A model generated the notes under the pieces. It searched no databases. It was not told the origin of the DNA and worked only from the letters and a program-made list of their open reading frames with translations. The translations under genes were made by a program, and so were the position numbers. From a bacterium (GTDB taxonomy: Bacteria; Krumholzibacteriota; Krumholzibacteriia; LZORAL124-64-63), in NCBI GenBank assembly GCA_030635025.1, contig DAOVZQ010000008.1, forward strand, positions 1-15,119: a stretch of 15,119 bases of DNA, given 5' to 3'. This document shows, one piece after another, positions 1 to 7,055 of this stretch. Within the stretch, counting starts at the first letter, position 1. Each line of letters opens with the position of its first letter.

Positions 1-1169
1 AGCTTACCGTGCTTGATCAGCTCGGACGTGAACTCCGAGATGTGGACCATCTTGGTCGACCGCGCGTTCACGAAGACCGTGCCGGTGATCGGAGACTTGG
101 GAACCTCGAGGAAATCGGCCGGACCGTTCATCGTGTCCATGTACTGGTTCAGCACGCGCCACATGTGTCCGCACTCGCCGCCGAGGATCCATTTGACCCC
201 GAGGCGCTTGGCTTCGGCGTAGATCTTGGCGTTGAGCTTTTGCATGGCGTGGGCCGAGGTGAAGAGTCCGAAGTTGCCGCCGTCCGATGCGTAGGAGCTG
301 AACGTGTAGTTGAGGCCCAGCTCGTGGAAGAGCATCATGTAGCCCATGCAGGTGAAGGTGCCGGGTTCGGCGAGGAAGTCACCCGAGGGCGTGACGAAGA
401 GAATGTCGGCGCCCTTCTTGTTGATGGGCGGATCGATGTGGATTCCGGTGATGTCTTCGATGTCCTCGCAGAAGAACTCCAGCGTATCCTTGAGGCCGTG
501 CGGCTGGATGCCCAGATGGTTGCCCGTCTTGTGACAGTTGGCCACGGGCTCCATGATCCAGTTCACGCTGAGGCCCAGCAGGTGCAGCAGCTCGCGCGCC
601 ATCATCGTGATCTCGGCGGTGTCGATGCCGTAGGGGCAAAACACCGAGCAGCGACGGCACTCCGTACACTGGTAGAAGTAGTAGAACCACTCCTTGATCA
701 CGTCGATGGTGAGCTTGCGGCCGCCCGCGAATTTCCCCAGGATCTTGCCGACGGTGGTGAAGTCGTTGCGGTAGATCGAGCGTAGCAGTTCGGCCCGCAT
801 CACCGGCATGTTCTTGGGATCGCCGCCGCCTATGTAGAAGTGGCACTTGTCGGCGCAGGCGCCGCACCTCACGCACGTATCCATGAAGAGCTGGAACGAC
901 CGGTACTTGCCCAGGCGCTCCTTGAAACCCTCGTGGATGATCTGCTGCCAGTTGTCGGGCAGCTGCCAGTCGTCGTCGGTGGGCGACCACTCGCGGGGAT
1001 TGGGCATGTCCAGGGTCTCGAGGTGCTTGGGCTTGGCCGGATAGATCCAGCTTCCCGGCCGAAACTCGGTCGGCGTATCCATCCACCCCGTCCGTGGTGG
1101 CGTGAAATCCACTTTTTCCAGATCGTCGCGTTTATAAAACTCGACCTGATCCGGTTTGAAGTCCGTCAT
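1..1169 (-). CDS. dsrK: DsrK, HdrD-like catalytic subunit of the DsrMKJOP membrane complex (C-terminus cut by window edge)
   Basis: Reading the minus strand from ATG at 1169 gives 389 residues open to the left edge. DsrK is usually about 540-550 residues, so roughly the last third is missing. Two complete ferredoxin-type motifs are visible: C99-x2-C102-x2-C105-x3-C109 and C168-x2-C171-x2-C174-x3-C178. Further on, a GGECGHMWR segment lies near residue 335, in the cysteine-rich CCG region where heterodisulfide reductase HdrD and DsrK bind the catalytic non-cuboidal cluster. Known role: cytoplasmic face of DsrMKJOP, reducing the DsrC trisulfide with electrons from menaquinol through DsrM. A good ribosome site (GGAG) lies inside the end of dsrM, whose stop codon is only three bases upstream, so the two are translationally coupled. 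The dsrM partner and dsrC nearby make the identity secure. Confidence 0.95.
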   Translation of the reverse strand, partial: MTDFKPDQVEFYKRDDLEKVDFTPPRTGWMDTPTEFRPGSWIYPAKPKHLETLDMPNPREWSPTDDDWQLPDNWQQIIHEGFKERLGKYRSFQLFMDTCVRCGACADKCHFYIGGGDPKNMPVMRAELLRSIYRNDFTTVGKILGKFAGGRKLTIDVIKEWFYYFYQCTECRRCSVFCPYGIDTAEITMMARELLHLLGLSVNWIMEPVANCHKTGNHLGIQPHGLKDTLEFFCEDIEDITGIHIDPPINKKGADILFVTPSGDFLAEPGTFTCMGYMMLFHELGLNYTFSSYASDGGNFGLFTSAHAMQKLNAKIYAEAKRLGVKWILGGECGHMWRVLNQYMDTMNGPADFLEVPKSPITGTVFVNARSTKMVHISEFTSELIKHGK

Positions 1170-1172
1170 TGT

Positions 1173-2165
1173 CTACTCCTTCTCCACGGGGATGTCGGCC
1201 GACTTCATCTTTTCGCGGAAGTCGTCCTCGTATTCCTCGTAGGTTCGGAATTTCACCGGTTTATTCCAGGGGTTCACGTGCCGCTTCATGCGGCTGTTGT
1301 TGGCCATGTTCCGGGTGGGGCTCATGAAGACTCCCGCCATGTGCATCAGCTTGCTGTAGGGGAAGACGGCGAAGAGTACGCAGACCAGGAAGAAGTGGAT
1401 GAAGAAGAGCGGGTCGATGCCCGCGGGCACGACCGGCTTGAGGCTCAGGATGCCCATGGCCAGTTCCTTCACGCTCTCGATGTCAGTCTTCGAAAAGTGC
1501 CTGAGCAGGATGCCCGTGACGGCGATGCCCAGGATCAGGAACAGCGGGAAATAATCGTTGGGCAGGGAGATGTAGCGCAGCTGCGGCGAGGTGATCCGTC
1601 TCAGGAAGAGAAAGCCCACGGCCCCCAGCAGCAGCACGCTGGTCAGGTACATCGCCGGCACGCCGATCTCGAAGAACCCGTCGAGGGACTGCACCGCGTG
1701 GATGAATCCCGGCACCGGTTCGGTGAAGAAGCGCAGGTGCCTGATGAAGACGATCAGGAACGAGTAGTGGAAGGCCATGGCCGCGGCCCAGAGCCACTTG
1801 TTCGGCCCGTAGACGACGTTGCCGCCGGGCTTGATCTCCATCTTCGTGTTGCGGAACAGGGAGCGGAAGAAGAGGACCTCGAGGGCCATCCTCACGATCA
1901 CTCCGAAGGTGCCGTGTGGATTGTCGAATCGGCTCGACTTGATCCACGGCAGCGTTTTCTGCTGCCCGCACGTGGTTGGGATGCGGAAGGGAACCGGTAT
2001 CCTCGCCCATTTCACCACTCGGTAAATGAAGCCCCCCAGGAAGAGGACTATGGCGATGTACGGTATGTACGTCCCGAAGATCGACTGCAGACCGGGTTGC
2101 TGAGCACCCAGCATCGGCAGGAGTATCAGGACGATGATTGCGGCGAGAGCTGCTAGAATGGTCAT
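1173..2165 (-). CDS. dsrM: DsrM, NarI-like haem b membrane subunit of DsrMKJOP
   Basis: A 330-residue integral membrane protein. Hydrophobic segments lie near residues 3-20, 32-50, 125-145, 168-188, 205-222 and 252-272. Histidines on or beside the helices (H133, H143, H223, H257, H275) are candidate haem b ligands, as in nitrate reductase gamma subunits. The PTTCGQQKTLPWIK stretch at about 63-76 is characteristic of DsrM. Known role: menaquinol oxidation and electron delivery to DsrK. Start choice: ATG at 2165 has GAGGTG eight bases upstream and gives the usual length. An in-frame GTG at 2192 adds nine charged residues and has a poorly spaced GGAGG, so it is less likely. The gene is followed by dsrK after three bases and preceded by the RsbRD-N gene after about 100 bases. 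Confidence 0.95.
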   Translation of the reverse strand: MTILAALAAIIVLILLPMLGAQQPGLQSIFGTYIPYIAIVLFLGGFIYRVVKWARIPVPFRIPTTCGQQKTLPWIKSSRFDNPHGTFGVIVRMALEVLFFRSLFRNTKMEIKPGGNVVYGPNKWLWAAAMAFHYSFLIVFIRHLRFFTEPVPGFIHAVQSLDGFFEIGVPAMYLTSVLLLGAVGFLFLRRITSPQLRYISLPNDYFPLFLILGIAVTGILLRHFSKTDIESVKELAMGILSLKPVVPAGIDPLFFIHFFLVCVLFAVFPYSKLMHMAGVFMSPTRNMANNSRMKRHVNPWNKPVKFRTYEEYEDDFREKMKSADIPVEKE

Positions 2166-2268
2166 TGATCGCCACCTCGCGCGAAGCGGCACGTCGAGTG
2201 CGCTCCGCCTCCCGATTCGTTTCAGGCATGTCCGCCCGTCCGCGCCGCGGCCGATGCCGCGTTCGCGA

Positions 2269-2742
2269 TCAGGCCGGTGTCACGTAACCCTTGCGGATCT
2301 CGTTCAACCGGAGAGAGAAGACCTTCTCCCGGCACATCACGTAGACGTCGAAGGCGAACAGGGCCAGCTGATCGACACGGGTGTAGATCTCGGGGAGTGC
2401 GGCCTGCGCACGGGGATCGGTCGCCTCGTCTCCGAGTTCCTCGCGGATCGCGTCCTTGAGGAGATAGACGAAGGAGACCGCCTGGGCGGGGGAGAACTCC
2501 TGGACGGCCCTGATCTTGATGATTTCTTCCAGGTGGGAGCAAAGTCGCTCGGGATTCATGTCCGCCAACAGTTCGTCGAGAATGTCGGTAATCCCTTGCG
2601 CCAGCGTCTGGCCCACCGGGTTCGAGAAACGGTTGTCCTGCATCTTGAGGAACGCCGAAGCGTCTACGGGATAGCTGGCGAGGGTCATATCCAACCACCG
2701 CTCACCGATCGCCGTTTTTTTCTGAAGACAATCCTCGAGCAT
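2269..2742 (-). CDS. Stand-alone RsbRD-N-terminal-domain protein of the dsr operon
   Basis: A 157-residue soluble helical protein that matches the RsbRD N-terminal domain (a globin-like sensor domain of stressosome co-antagonists) over nearly its full length. Typical pieces are ERWLDMTLASYP near 13-24, NRFSNPVGQTL near 37-47, IRAVQEFSPAQAVSFVYLLKDAIREELG near 77-104, and a closing AFDVYVMCREK...RLNEIRKG. No STAS domain follows, so it cannot be a complete RsbR. The ATG at 2742 has GGGAG five bases upstream. It lies between dsrC and dsrM, co-directional. Such proteins occur beside dsrMK in other sulfur-metabolising bacteria, and the position recalls dsrT of green sulfur bacteria, but homology to DsrT is not checked. 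The function is unknown; sensing, or regulation of the DsrMK complex, is inference. Confidence 0.8.
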   Translation of the reverse strand: MLEDCLQKKTAIGERWLDMTLASYPVDASAFLKMQDNRFSNPVGQTLAQGITDILDELLADMNPERLCSHLEEIIKIRAVQEFSPAQAVSFVYLLKDAIREELGDEATDPRAQAALPEIYTRVDQLALFAFDVYVMCREKVFSLRLNEIRKGYVTPA

Positions 2743-2779
2743 CAGAACTCCCGCCGCGGTTTCGTCGGAAACGTGGGGC

Positions 2780-2801
2780 GGAGGGGATCGAAGTCCCCTC
2801 C
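2780..2801 (-). terminator. Intercistronic hairpin between dsrC and the RsbRD-N gene (weak terminator or mRNA processing site)
   Basis: Perfect 8-bp arms GGAGGGGA / TCCCCTCC enclose a 6-base loop, 16 bases downstream of the dsrC stop. No strong T-run follows on the minus strand, so complete termination is unlikely. A partial attenuator or 3'-end stabiliser would let dsrC be expressed above the downstream dsrMK genes, which is commonly seen for DsrC. The function is inferred. Confidence 0.5.
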
Positions 2802-2817
2802 ACCTCGACAGGTCGGA

Positions 2818-3135
2818 CTAGACGCAGCCCGTGGGCTTGGGCAGACCGGCGATCTTGCAGGCGCCCTTGGCCGGTCCCGAGGGGAACAGGTCGTAGATTT
2901 CGCTGAGCTTGAAGCCCGTTGACTTGCAGAGCTTGCGGATCATGGGCGCGACGCCGAACTCGACGTAATACTCGCGCAGAAAATTGACGACTTTCCAGTG
3001 GTCCTCGGTCAGGTCGTCGACGCCCTCGGTCTTGCCGAGAGCCCCGGCCACGACATCGTTCCACTCGTCGGGATTCTGGATGAATCCGTCCTCGTCGATT
3101 TCCAGGACCTGATCGCCAGCCTTGAATTCTGTCAT
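2818..3135 (-). CDS. dsrC: DsrC, sulfur carrier protein with both redox cysteines
   Basis: A 105-residue member of the DsrC/TusE/RspA family, at the usual length. It carries DEDGFIQNPDEWN near the N-terminus, LTEDHWKVVNFLREYY in the middle, and the diagnostic C-terminal arm starting GACKIAGLPKP and ending TGCV. The two conserved cysteines are present with ten residues between them, the second being penultimate, so this is true DsrC able to form the DsrC trisulfide and not the single-cysteine TusE. It accepts sulfur from sulfite at DsrAB and delivers it to DsrMK for reduction. Two adjacent ATG codons lie at 3138 and 3135. AGGAGG sits six bases before the second and only three before the first, so 3135 is preferred. 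It follows the TPR gene after a gap of under 30 bases. Confidence 0.96.
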   Translation of the reverse strand: MTEFKAGDQVLEIDEDGFIQNPDEWNDVVAGALGKTEGVDDLTEDHWKVVNFLREYYVEFGVAPMIRKLCKSTGFKLSEIYDLFPSGPAKGACKIAGLPKPTGCV

Positions 3136-3164
3136 CATCGTCCTCCTCTTCTTGGAAGTATGTA

Positions 3165-3737
3165 CTACCGACTCGTGTCCTTTTCCGGGCCGGGAGTGTT
3201 CCCGGCACCCTTCTTACCTAACGCTTTCAGGAACTCGGGAGCAGGGGAGTGTCCGAGCTCGACGGCCCTGTCGAGGGCCGTGCGCGCTCCCGCCTGATCA
3301 CCCAGTTCTAGCAGTCCCACCGCGAGGTGATACCGCCCGCCCGCATGGTCCGGATCGATCTCCAGGACCCTGCGGAAACTCGTCACCATCTCCTCCGCCT
3401 GGTGCAGATAGAGATGGCCAAGACCTATGTTGTAATGGGCCTGCAACAGGCCCGGGCTACGCTCGACGACCTTGCGGTTTATCTCGACACAGCCCTCGAA
3501 GTCCCATCGTCCGAGCATGATCCCACCCAGGTTGACCCAGGCCTCGTCGAACTCGGGATCGATCTCCACCGCGCGACGCAGGGACTGTTCGGCCGACTGG
3601 GCGGCGCCGTTCATCAACAGGGCCGTGCCCAGCTTCATGTGCGCCACGGCGGAATCGGGATTCGCCTCCACCGCATCGCGCAGGACCTGGACCTTGCTCA
3701 CGTTGGTCTTATTTTTTCCCACAGCCACAGCCTCCAT
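3165..3737 (-). CDS. Tetratricopeptide-repeat protein of the dsr operon
   Basis: A 190-residue soluble protein with about four consecutive 34-residue TPR units: approximately 31-64 (AHMKLGTALL...AVEIDPEF), 65-98 (AWVNLGGIML...VVERSPGL), 99-132 (AHYNIGLGHL...VLEIDPDH) and 133-164 (GRYHLAVGLL...AVELGHSP). The canonical W/Y-x2-LG and P-positions are evident. No signal peptide or membrane segment is seen, so it is cytoplasmic. A charged, proline- and lysine-rich tail follows. The ATG at 3737 has GAGG eight bases upstream and lies inside the end of the HEAT-like gene (29-base overlap), so the two are translationally coupled. TPR proteins are protein-interaction scaffolds. An assembly or chaperone role for Dsr proteins is inferred only from position. 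Confidence 0.85.
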   Translation of the reverse strand: MEAVAVGKNKTNVSKVQVLRDAVEANPDSAVAHMKLGTALLMNGAAQSAEQSLRRAVEIDPEFDEAWVNLGGIMLGRWDFEGCVEINRKVVERSPGLLQAHYNIGLGHLYLHQAEEMVTSFRRVLEIDPDHAGGRYHLAVGLLELGDQAGARTALDRAVELGHSPAPEFLKALGKKGAGNTPGPEKDTSR

Positions 3738-4215
3738 CGCCGATTCCTCGTCGTTTGTACTTGCTCTTGCCCACGAACCGTTTGTTCAGCGTTTTCTGGA
3801 TGCCTCGCCCGACGGCGCCGGGATACGCTTCGATCACCAACCGCAGTGCTTCGGTCAGACGATCCTTGAGGCCCGCGTCCTTCGACAGGCGCGTCAGGTC
3901 CGACACCACCGGCACCAGGATCTCGGGCCGTTCTTCGGCCACGGCCAGGATCACGTCCGGCGCACTCAGGGCATTGGTGCCCGATTCGTCGTTCATCGCC
4001 CAGATCAGGCGGCGCACGACCTGCTCCACCAACTCGGGGTGATAGCGGGCTGCCATGGCCACACCGCGGCAGGCGTTCGCCCGGACTTCGGCGTCCGGCT
4101 GGTAGGTCAGTCCCACCAGATGACGGATCGCCCGCGGTTCCAGGGGCAGCAGGATATCCAGATCCTTGAGCCGGTTCTCGGTGATCAGTTCCCGCACGTG
4201 CGCGTTCAGGTTCAT
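3709..4215 (-). CDS. Small HEAT-like helical-repeat protein with a glycine/cysteine tail, unknown function
   Basis: A 168-residue protein that starts with the ATG overlapping the dsrN stop (ATGA), so it is coupled to dsrN. Residues 1-140 look like three or four antiparallel helix pairs of HEAT type (EPRAIRHLVGLTYQPDAEVRANACRGVAMAARYHPELV, then QVVRRLIWAMNDESG, then PEILVPVVSDLTRL). A basic linker (KRFVGKSKYKRRG) is followed by the tail GDGGCGCGKK with cysteines C163 and C165. The CxC tail could bind metal or a persulfide, but this is speculation. No catalytic motif is recognised. Its place between dsrN and the TPR gene suggests a cytoplasmic accessory for DsrAB or siroheme handling. HEAT-like family membership is judged by eye. 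Confidence 0.75.
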   Translation of the reverse strand: MNLNAHVRELITENRLKDLDILLPLEPRAIRHLVGLTYQPDAEVRANACRGVAMAARYHPELVEQVVRRLIWAMNDESGTNALSAPDVILAVAEERPEILVPVVSDLTRLSKDAGLKDRLTEALRLVIEAYPGAVGRGIQKTLNKRFVGKSKYKRRGIGDGGCGCGKK

Positions 4216-5591
4216 TGCACGCTCCCGACGGCGGCTTCGACCAGGCCCGAGGCCCAGGTCGGCGTGGCCAGCGCGTGCAGGTGCGTGTAGGTCGCGATCG
4301 TTCGGCCGACCTGCAGTCCGTCGCGGCCGCCGCCCACGCCCACCCCGCGGGTGAGCTTCAGGACGGTCGGCACCTTCGTGCCGTTGTCCAACAGGCGCGA
4401 GTAATGGAATTCGTGCCCATAGAGTTCGGTGCCCTCGGGCAGGACGGGGTTCGCCCGGTCCGACATGGCTTGTACGTAGCCGTGTCCCTGGGGTCGTGCC
4501 GTCTGCTCCACGCGGACCGGCAATGCACCGACCATTTCGTGGGCGACGCCGTCCTTGATCAGGGCGCGCGACAGGTACATCAGGCCGCCGCATTCGGCCC
4601 AGACCGGCAGGCCCTGGCCGATGCGATCGGCGAGGGCTTCGCGCAGGGGCTTGTTGGCGGCCAGTTCGGCCGCGTAGACCTCGGGGAAACCGCCTCCGGC
4701 GTAGAGCGCGTCGATGTCGGGCAACGCATCGTCCGCCAGGGGGGAGATGTCGCAGAGTTCCGCGCCGGCCCGTTCCAGGGCGGTCAGGTTCTCCGGGTAG
4801 TAGAAGGAGAAGGCCCGGTCCTTGAGGACGCCGATGCGCACGCGCTTCGCCCCGGTCGCTTCGGCTTCGCTCGGGGTGACGGACTCCAGATCCGTCGCCT
4901 CGTCGGCCAGCGCCAGCAGGGCGGGAATGTCCAGGTGCTCGGTCGCCACGGCGGCCACGCGTTCGAGTGTTTCGTCCACGTCGGGATGTTCCATCGCGGT
5001 GACCAGGCCCAGGTGGCGGCTGGGCAGGTGCTGGTCGGTGAGCCGGGGGATCGCGCCGAGGACGGGGAGGCCGGTGTCGGCGGCGATGGCTTCGCGAATC
5101 ACTTTTTCCTGCCGGCTCGTGCCCACGCGGTTGAGAATCACGCCCGCGAGTCGCAGGTCAGGGTCGAGAACCCGGCAACCCAGGACCTGGGCGGCCACGG
5201 TACGGGTTGATTTCGTGACGTTCACGATCAACACCACCGGAGCGCCGATGAGCTTGGCCAGCTGCGCGGTGGAGTGGGAGCCTCCGGCGTCCATGCCGTC
5301 GAACAGGCCACGATTGCCTTCGACGACGGCGATGGCCGCGTCCCGTCCGCCTTCGGCGAGGGATGCGTGGATGGCCTCCGGCTTCATCATGAATGTGTCG
5401 AGATTTCTGCAGGGAGCTCCGGCTGCCGCACCGAGCCAGGCGGCATCGATGAAGTCGGGTCCCTTCTTGAAAGGAGCGACGGGTAGGCCGCGGTGTCGCA
5501 GGGCCCTGATCAGACCAAGCGATACCAGGCTCTTGCCGCTGTCTCCGGCGAGCCCTGCGAGTACCAGTCTTGGCAGCTTGCCTCGGGCCAC
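4212..5591 (-). CDS. dsrN: DsrN, CbiA/CobB-type glutamine-dependent amidase for siroheme (siroamide formation)
   Basis: A 459-residue two-domain protein of the cobyrinate a,c-diamide synthase family. The N-terminal ATPase domain has the P-loop AGLAGDSGKS (about 12-21), the KKGPDFIDAAW substrate loop (42-52) and EGNRGLFDG (91-99). The C-terminal class I glutaminase domain has the nucleophile C334 in AECGGLMYL and histidines in the THLHA segment near 437-439. In dsr clusters this enzyme amidates siroheme to the siroamide cofactor of DsrAB. Start choice: the GTG at 5591 has GGGAG seven bases upstream. An upstream in-frame GTG at 5615 would add eight residues but has no clear ribosome site. Its end overlaps the next gene by four bases. 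A general cobalamin-pathway role is less likely, as no other cob genes are near. Confidence 0.9.
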   Translation of the reverse strand: MARGKLPRLVLAGLAGDSGKSLVSLGLIRALRHRGLPVAPFKKGPDFIDAAWLGAAAGAPCRNLDTFMMKPEAIHASLAEGGRDAAIAVVEGNRGLFDGMDAGGSHSTAQLAKLIGAPVVLIVNVTKSTRTVAAQVLGCRVLDPDLRLAGVILNRVGTSRQEKVIREAIAADTGLPVLGAIPRLTDQHLPSRHLGLVTAMEHPDVDETLERVAAVATEHLDIPALLALADEATDLESVTPSEAEATGAKRVRIGVLKDRAFSFYYPENLTALERAGAELCDISPLADDALPDIDALYAGGGFPEVYAAELAANKPLREALADRIGQGLPVWAECGGLMYLSRALIKDGVAHEMVGALPVRVEQTARPQGHGYVQAMSDRANPVLPEGTELYGHEFHYSRLLDNGTKVPTVLKLTRGVGVGGGRDGLQVGRTIATYTHLHALATPTWASGLVEAAVGSVQ

Positions 5592-5666
5592 TCTACAACT
5601 CCCGCGCTTGATCACCGGGCCGTCCCGGACGGACGACGCCCGTAAAGGCGACTTAGAAAATTGCGA

Positions 5667-5704
5667 GGGCGGACTCCGGCGCGTTGCGGCACCGGAGTCC
5701 GCCC
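5667..5704 (-). terminator. Strong hairpin downstream of dsrD, probable intrinsic terminator or attenuator
   Basis: A perfect 13-bp inverted repeat (GGGCGGACTCCGG / CCGGAGTCCGCCC) with a 12-base loop lies 13 bases after the dsrD stop. On the minus strand the stem is followed five bases later by TTTT. It should end or thin out transcription after dsrABD, so dsrN and the downstream genes are either read at a lower level or have their own promoter. Confidence 0.75.
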
Positions 5705-5717
5705 CCGACTGTCGTAT

Positions 5718-5948
5718 CTACTCCTCGGGAGGCAGCACTATGTAGCTGCCGCCGACGTAGGAATAGGTACACTTGCCGTTATCGACGAGCTCGCGGATGG
5801 CCTTCTTGCAAAGCTTCTTGTCGCAGGCCTCATCCCCGAACTTTTCGATCATGGCCTTTGTGAGATCCAGGGCTTTCAGGTTTTTCTTACCGTGGTATTC
5901 CTTGACCATGTTGAACATGGCTTCGGCCACTTCTTCCTTCGTTGCCAT
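5718..5948 (-). CDS. dsrD: DsrD, winged-helix activator of dissimilatory sulfite reductase
   Basis: A 76-residue basic protein, close to the 78 residues of the Desulfovibrio protein. It runs from MATKEEVAEAMFNMVKEY to the winged-helix end GKCTYSYVGGSYIVLPPEE. DsrD is known to increase the activity of DsrAB, and its presence is used as a marker of the reductive pathway, though it also occurs in a few oxidisers. The ATG at 5948 gives the family length; longer in-frame versions would run into dsrB. Only 16 bases separate it from the dsrB stop. The ribosome site is weak (AAGGGCGTGAG), so coupling with dsrB translation is likely. Confidence 0.95.
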   Translation of the reverse strand: MATKEEVAEAMFNMVKEYHGKKNLKALDLTKAMIEKFGDEACDKKLCKKAIRELVDNGKCTYSYVGGSYIVLPPEE

Positions 5949-5964
5949 GACGCTCACGCCCTTT

Positions 5965-7053
5965 TCATTGGCTCTGCCGGAAATGCATCGACCGCTTGAA
6001 GGTCTCTCCGGCATGCTTGAAGTCGTCAATGTGGTACTTGGTGAACTCGATACCAGTCAGCTTGAAGAACTGCGGCCAACCGATCCTCTCGATCCACTCG
6101 CCCACGCGCTCGTAGTTACGGGCGTTGGCGGCGTAGATCTCGACGATGTTCCGTACCGCTTCGACCGTTTCCGGCCAGCGCGGCGGGTTGTTGGGTATGA
6201 ACGGAATCGCCAGCTTGGAGAACATGGGCTCGTGACGAGCGTTGCTCACCTTGCCGCCGACCCAGATCGACAAACCGTCGTTCACGGGATCGTTCAGCGT
6301 CATCGCCGGACAGACCGTATAACAGTTTGCGCAGAACATGCAGCGTTCTTCGATCACTTCCACCGAATCGACACCGTCGACCGTGGTCGGCCGGATGGCG
6401 CCCGTGGGGCACGCCGATACCGTGGAGGGGATCTCGCACTGTGCGTTCACTTGCTCGTGCTTGATGTGGGGAGCCCTACGGTGGACACCCAGGATGGCGA
6501 TGTCCGAGCAGTGCACGGCGCCGCACATGTTCAAGCAACAGGCAAACGCGATGCGCAGCTTGGCGGGCAGCTTCGTGGTACCGTCGAAGTAGGGGAAGAG
6601 ATCATCCATGATCGACTTGACGACGCCTGACGCGTCGGTCGCGGCCGAATGGCAATGAACCCAACCCTGCGTATGGACGATGTTCGTGATCGAAGCGCCC
6701 GTACCGCCTACGGGATAGCCTTCGCTGGAGAGTTTTTCGATGATCGGCTTGACGTTCGCCTCGTTGTCGAGCAGGAACTCGACGTTGTTGCGACTCGTGA
6801 AGCGCAGATGACCACCGCAGAACTCGTCGGCGATGTCCGCGAACAGGCGGATCGTCTCAATGCTCATCAGACGGGCCGACGCGGCGCGAACCGAGTACAG
6901 CTTGTCGCCCGAATGAGCCGTGTGAACGAGCACGCCCGGCTGGGGGATCTCGTGATGCTTCCACTTCCCGTAGTTCTTCTTGATGACGGGAGGTAGAAAC
7001 TGTTCGTGATTCGGAGGGCCGATGTCGGTCTTCCTCTTGGCTTTTTCCGCCAT
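5965..7053 (-). CDS. dsrB: DsrB, beta subunit of dissimilatory sulfite reductase
   Basis: A 362-residue cytoplasmic enzyme subunit. The catalytic siroheme-[4Fe-4S] site is complete: C134 in GWVHCHSAATDASG, then C172, C173 and C177 in ACCLNMCGAVHCSD. A second cluster is held by the inserted ferredoxin domain, C238-x2-C241-x2-C244-x3-C248 (ERCMFCANCYTVCPA), with CPTGA at 215 before it. It catalyses sulfite reduction with DsrC as sulfur acceptor. It starts two bases after the dsrA stop, and the Shine-Dalgarno (GGAGG) lies inside the last codons of dsrA. The sequence is intact with no frameshift. A slightly shorter protein than Desulfovibrio DsrB (about 380) is normal variation. Confidence 0.98.
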   Translation of the reverse strand: MAEKAKRKTDIGPPNHEQFLPPVIKKNYGKWKHHEIPQPGVLVHTAHSGDKLYSVRAASARLMSIETIRLFADIADEFCGGHLRFTSRNNVEFLLDNEANVKPIIEKLSSEGYPVGGTGASITNIVHTQGWVHCHSAATDASGVVKSIMDDLFPYFDGTTKLPAKLRIAFACCLNMCGAVHCSDIAILGVHRRAPHIKHEQVNAQCEIPSTVSACPTGAIRPTTVDGVDSVEVIEERCMFCANCYTVCPAMTLNDPVNDGLSIWVGGKVSNARHEPMFSKLAIPFIPNNPPRWPETVEAVRNIVEIYAANARNYERVGEWIERIGWPQFFKLTGIEFTKYHIDDFKHAGETFKRSMHFRQSQ

Positions 7054-7055
7054 GA

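Noticed and set aside
840..2156. A long plus-strand open frame opposite dsrK and dsrM
   Set aside because: It is antisense to two clearly recognised genes and has the His/Asp/Val-rich composition of a GC-rich shadow frame.
4215..5210. A plus-strand open frame opposite dsrN
   Set aside because: It is antisense to an intact, motif-complete gene and its translation matches no family.
4212..5591. Cobalamin-pathway CbiA rather than DsrN
   Set aside because: No other cobalamin gene is nearby, and the position directly after dsrABD and before dsrC is the standard one for dsrN.
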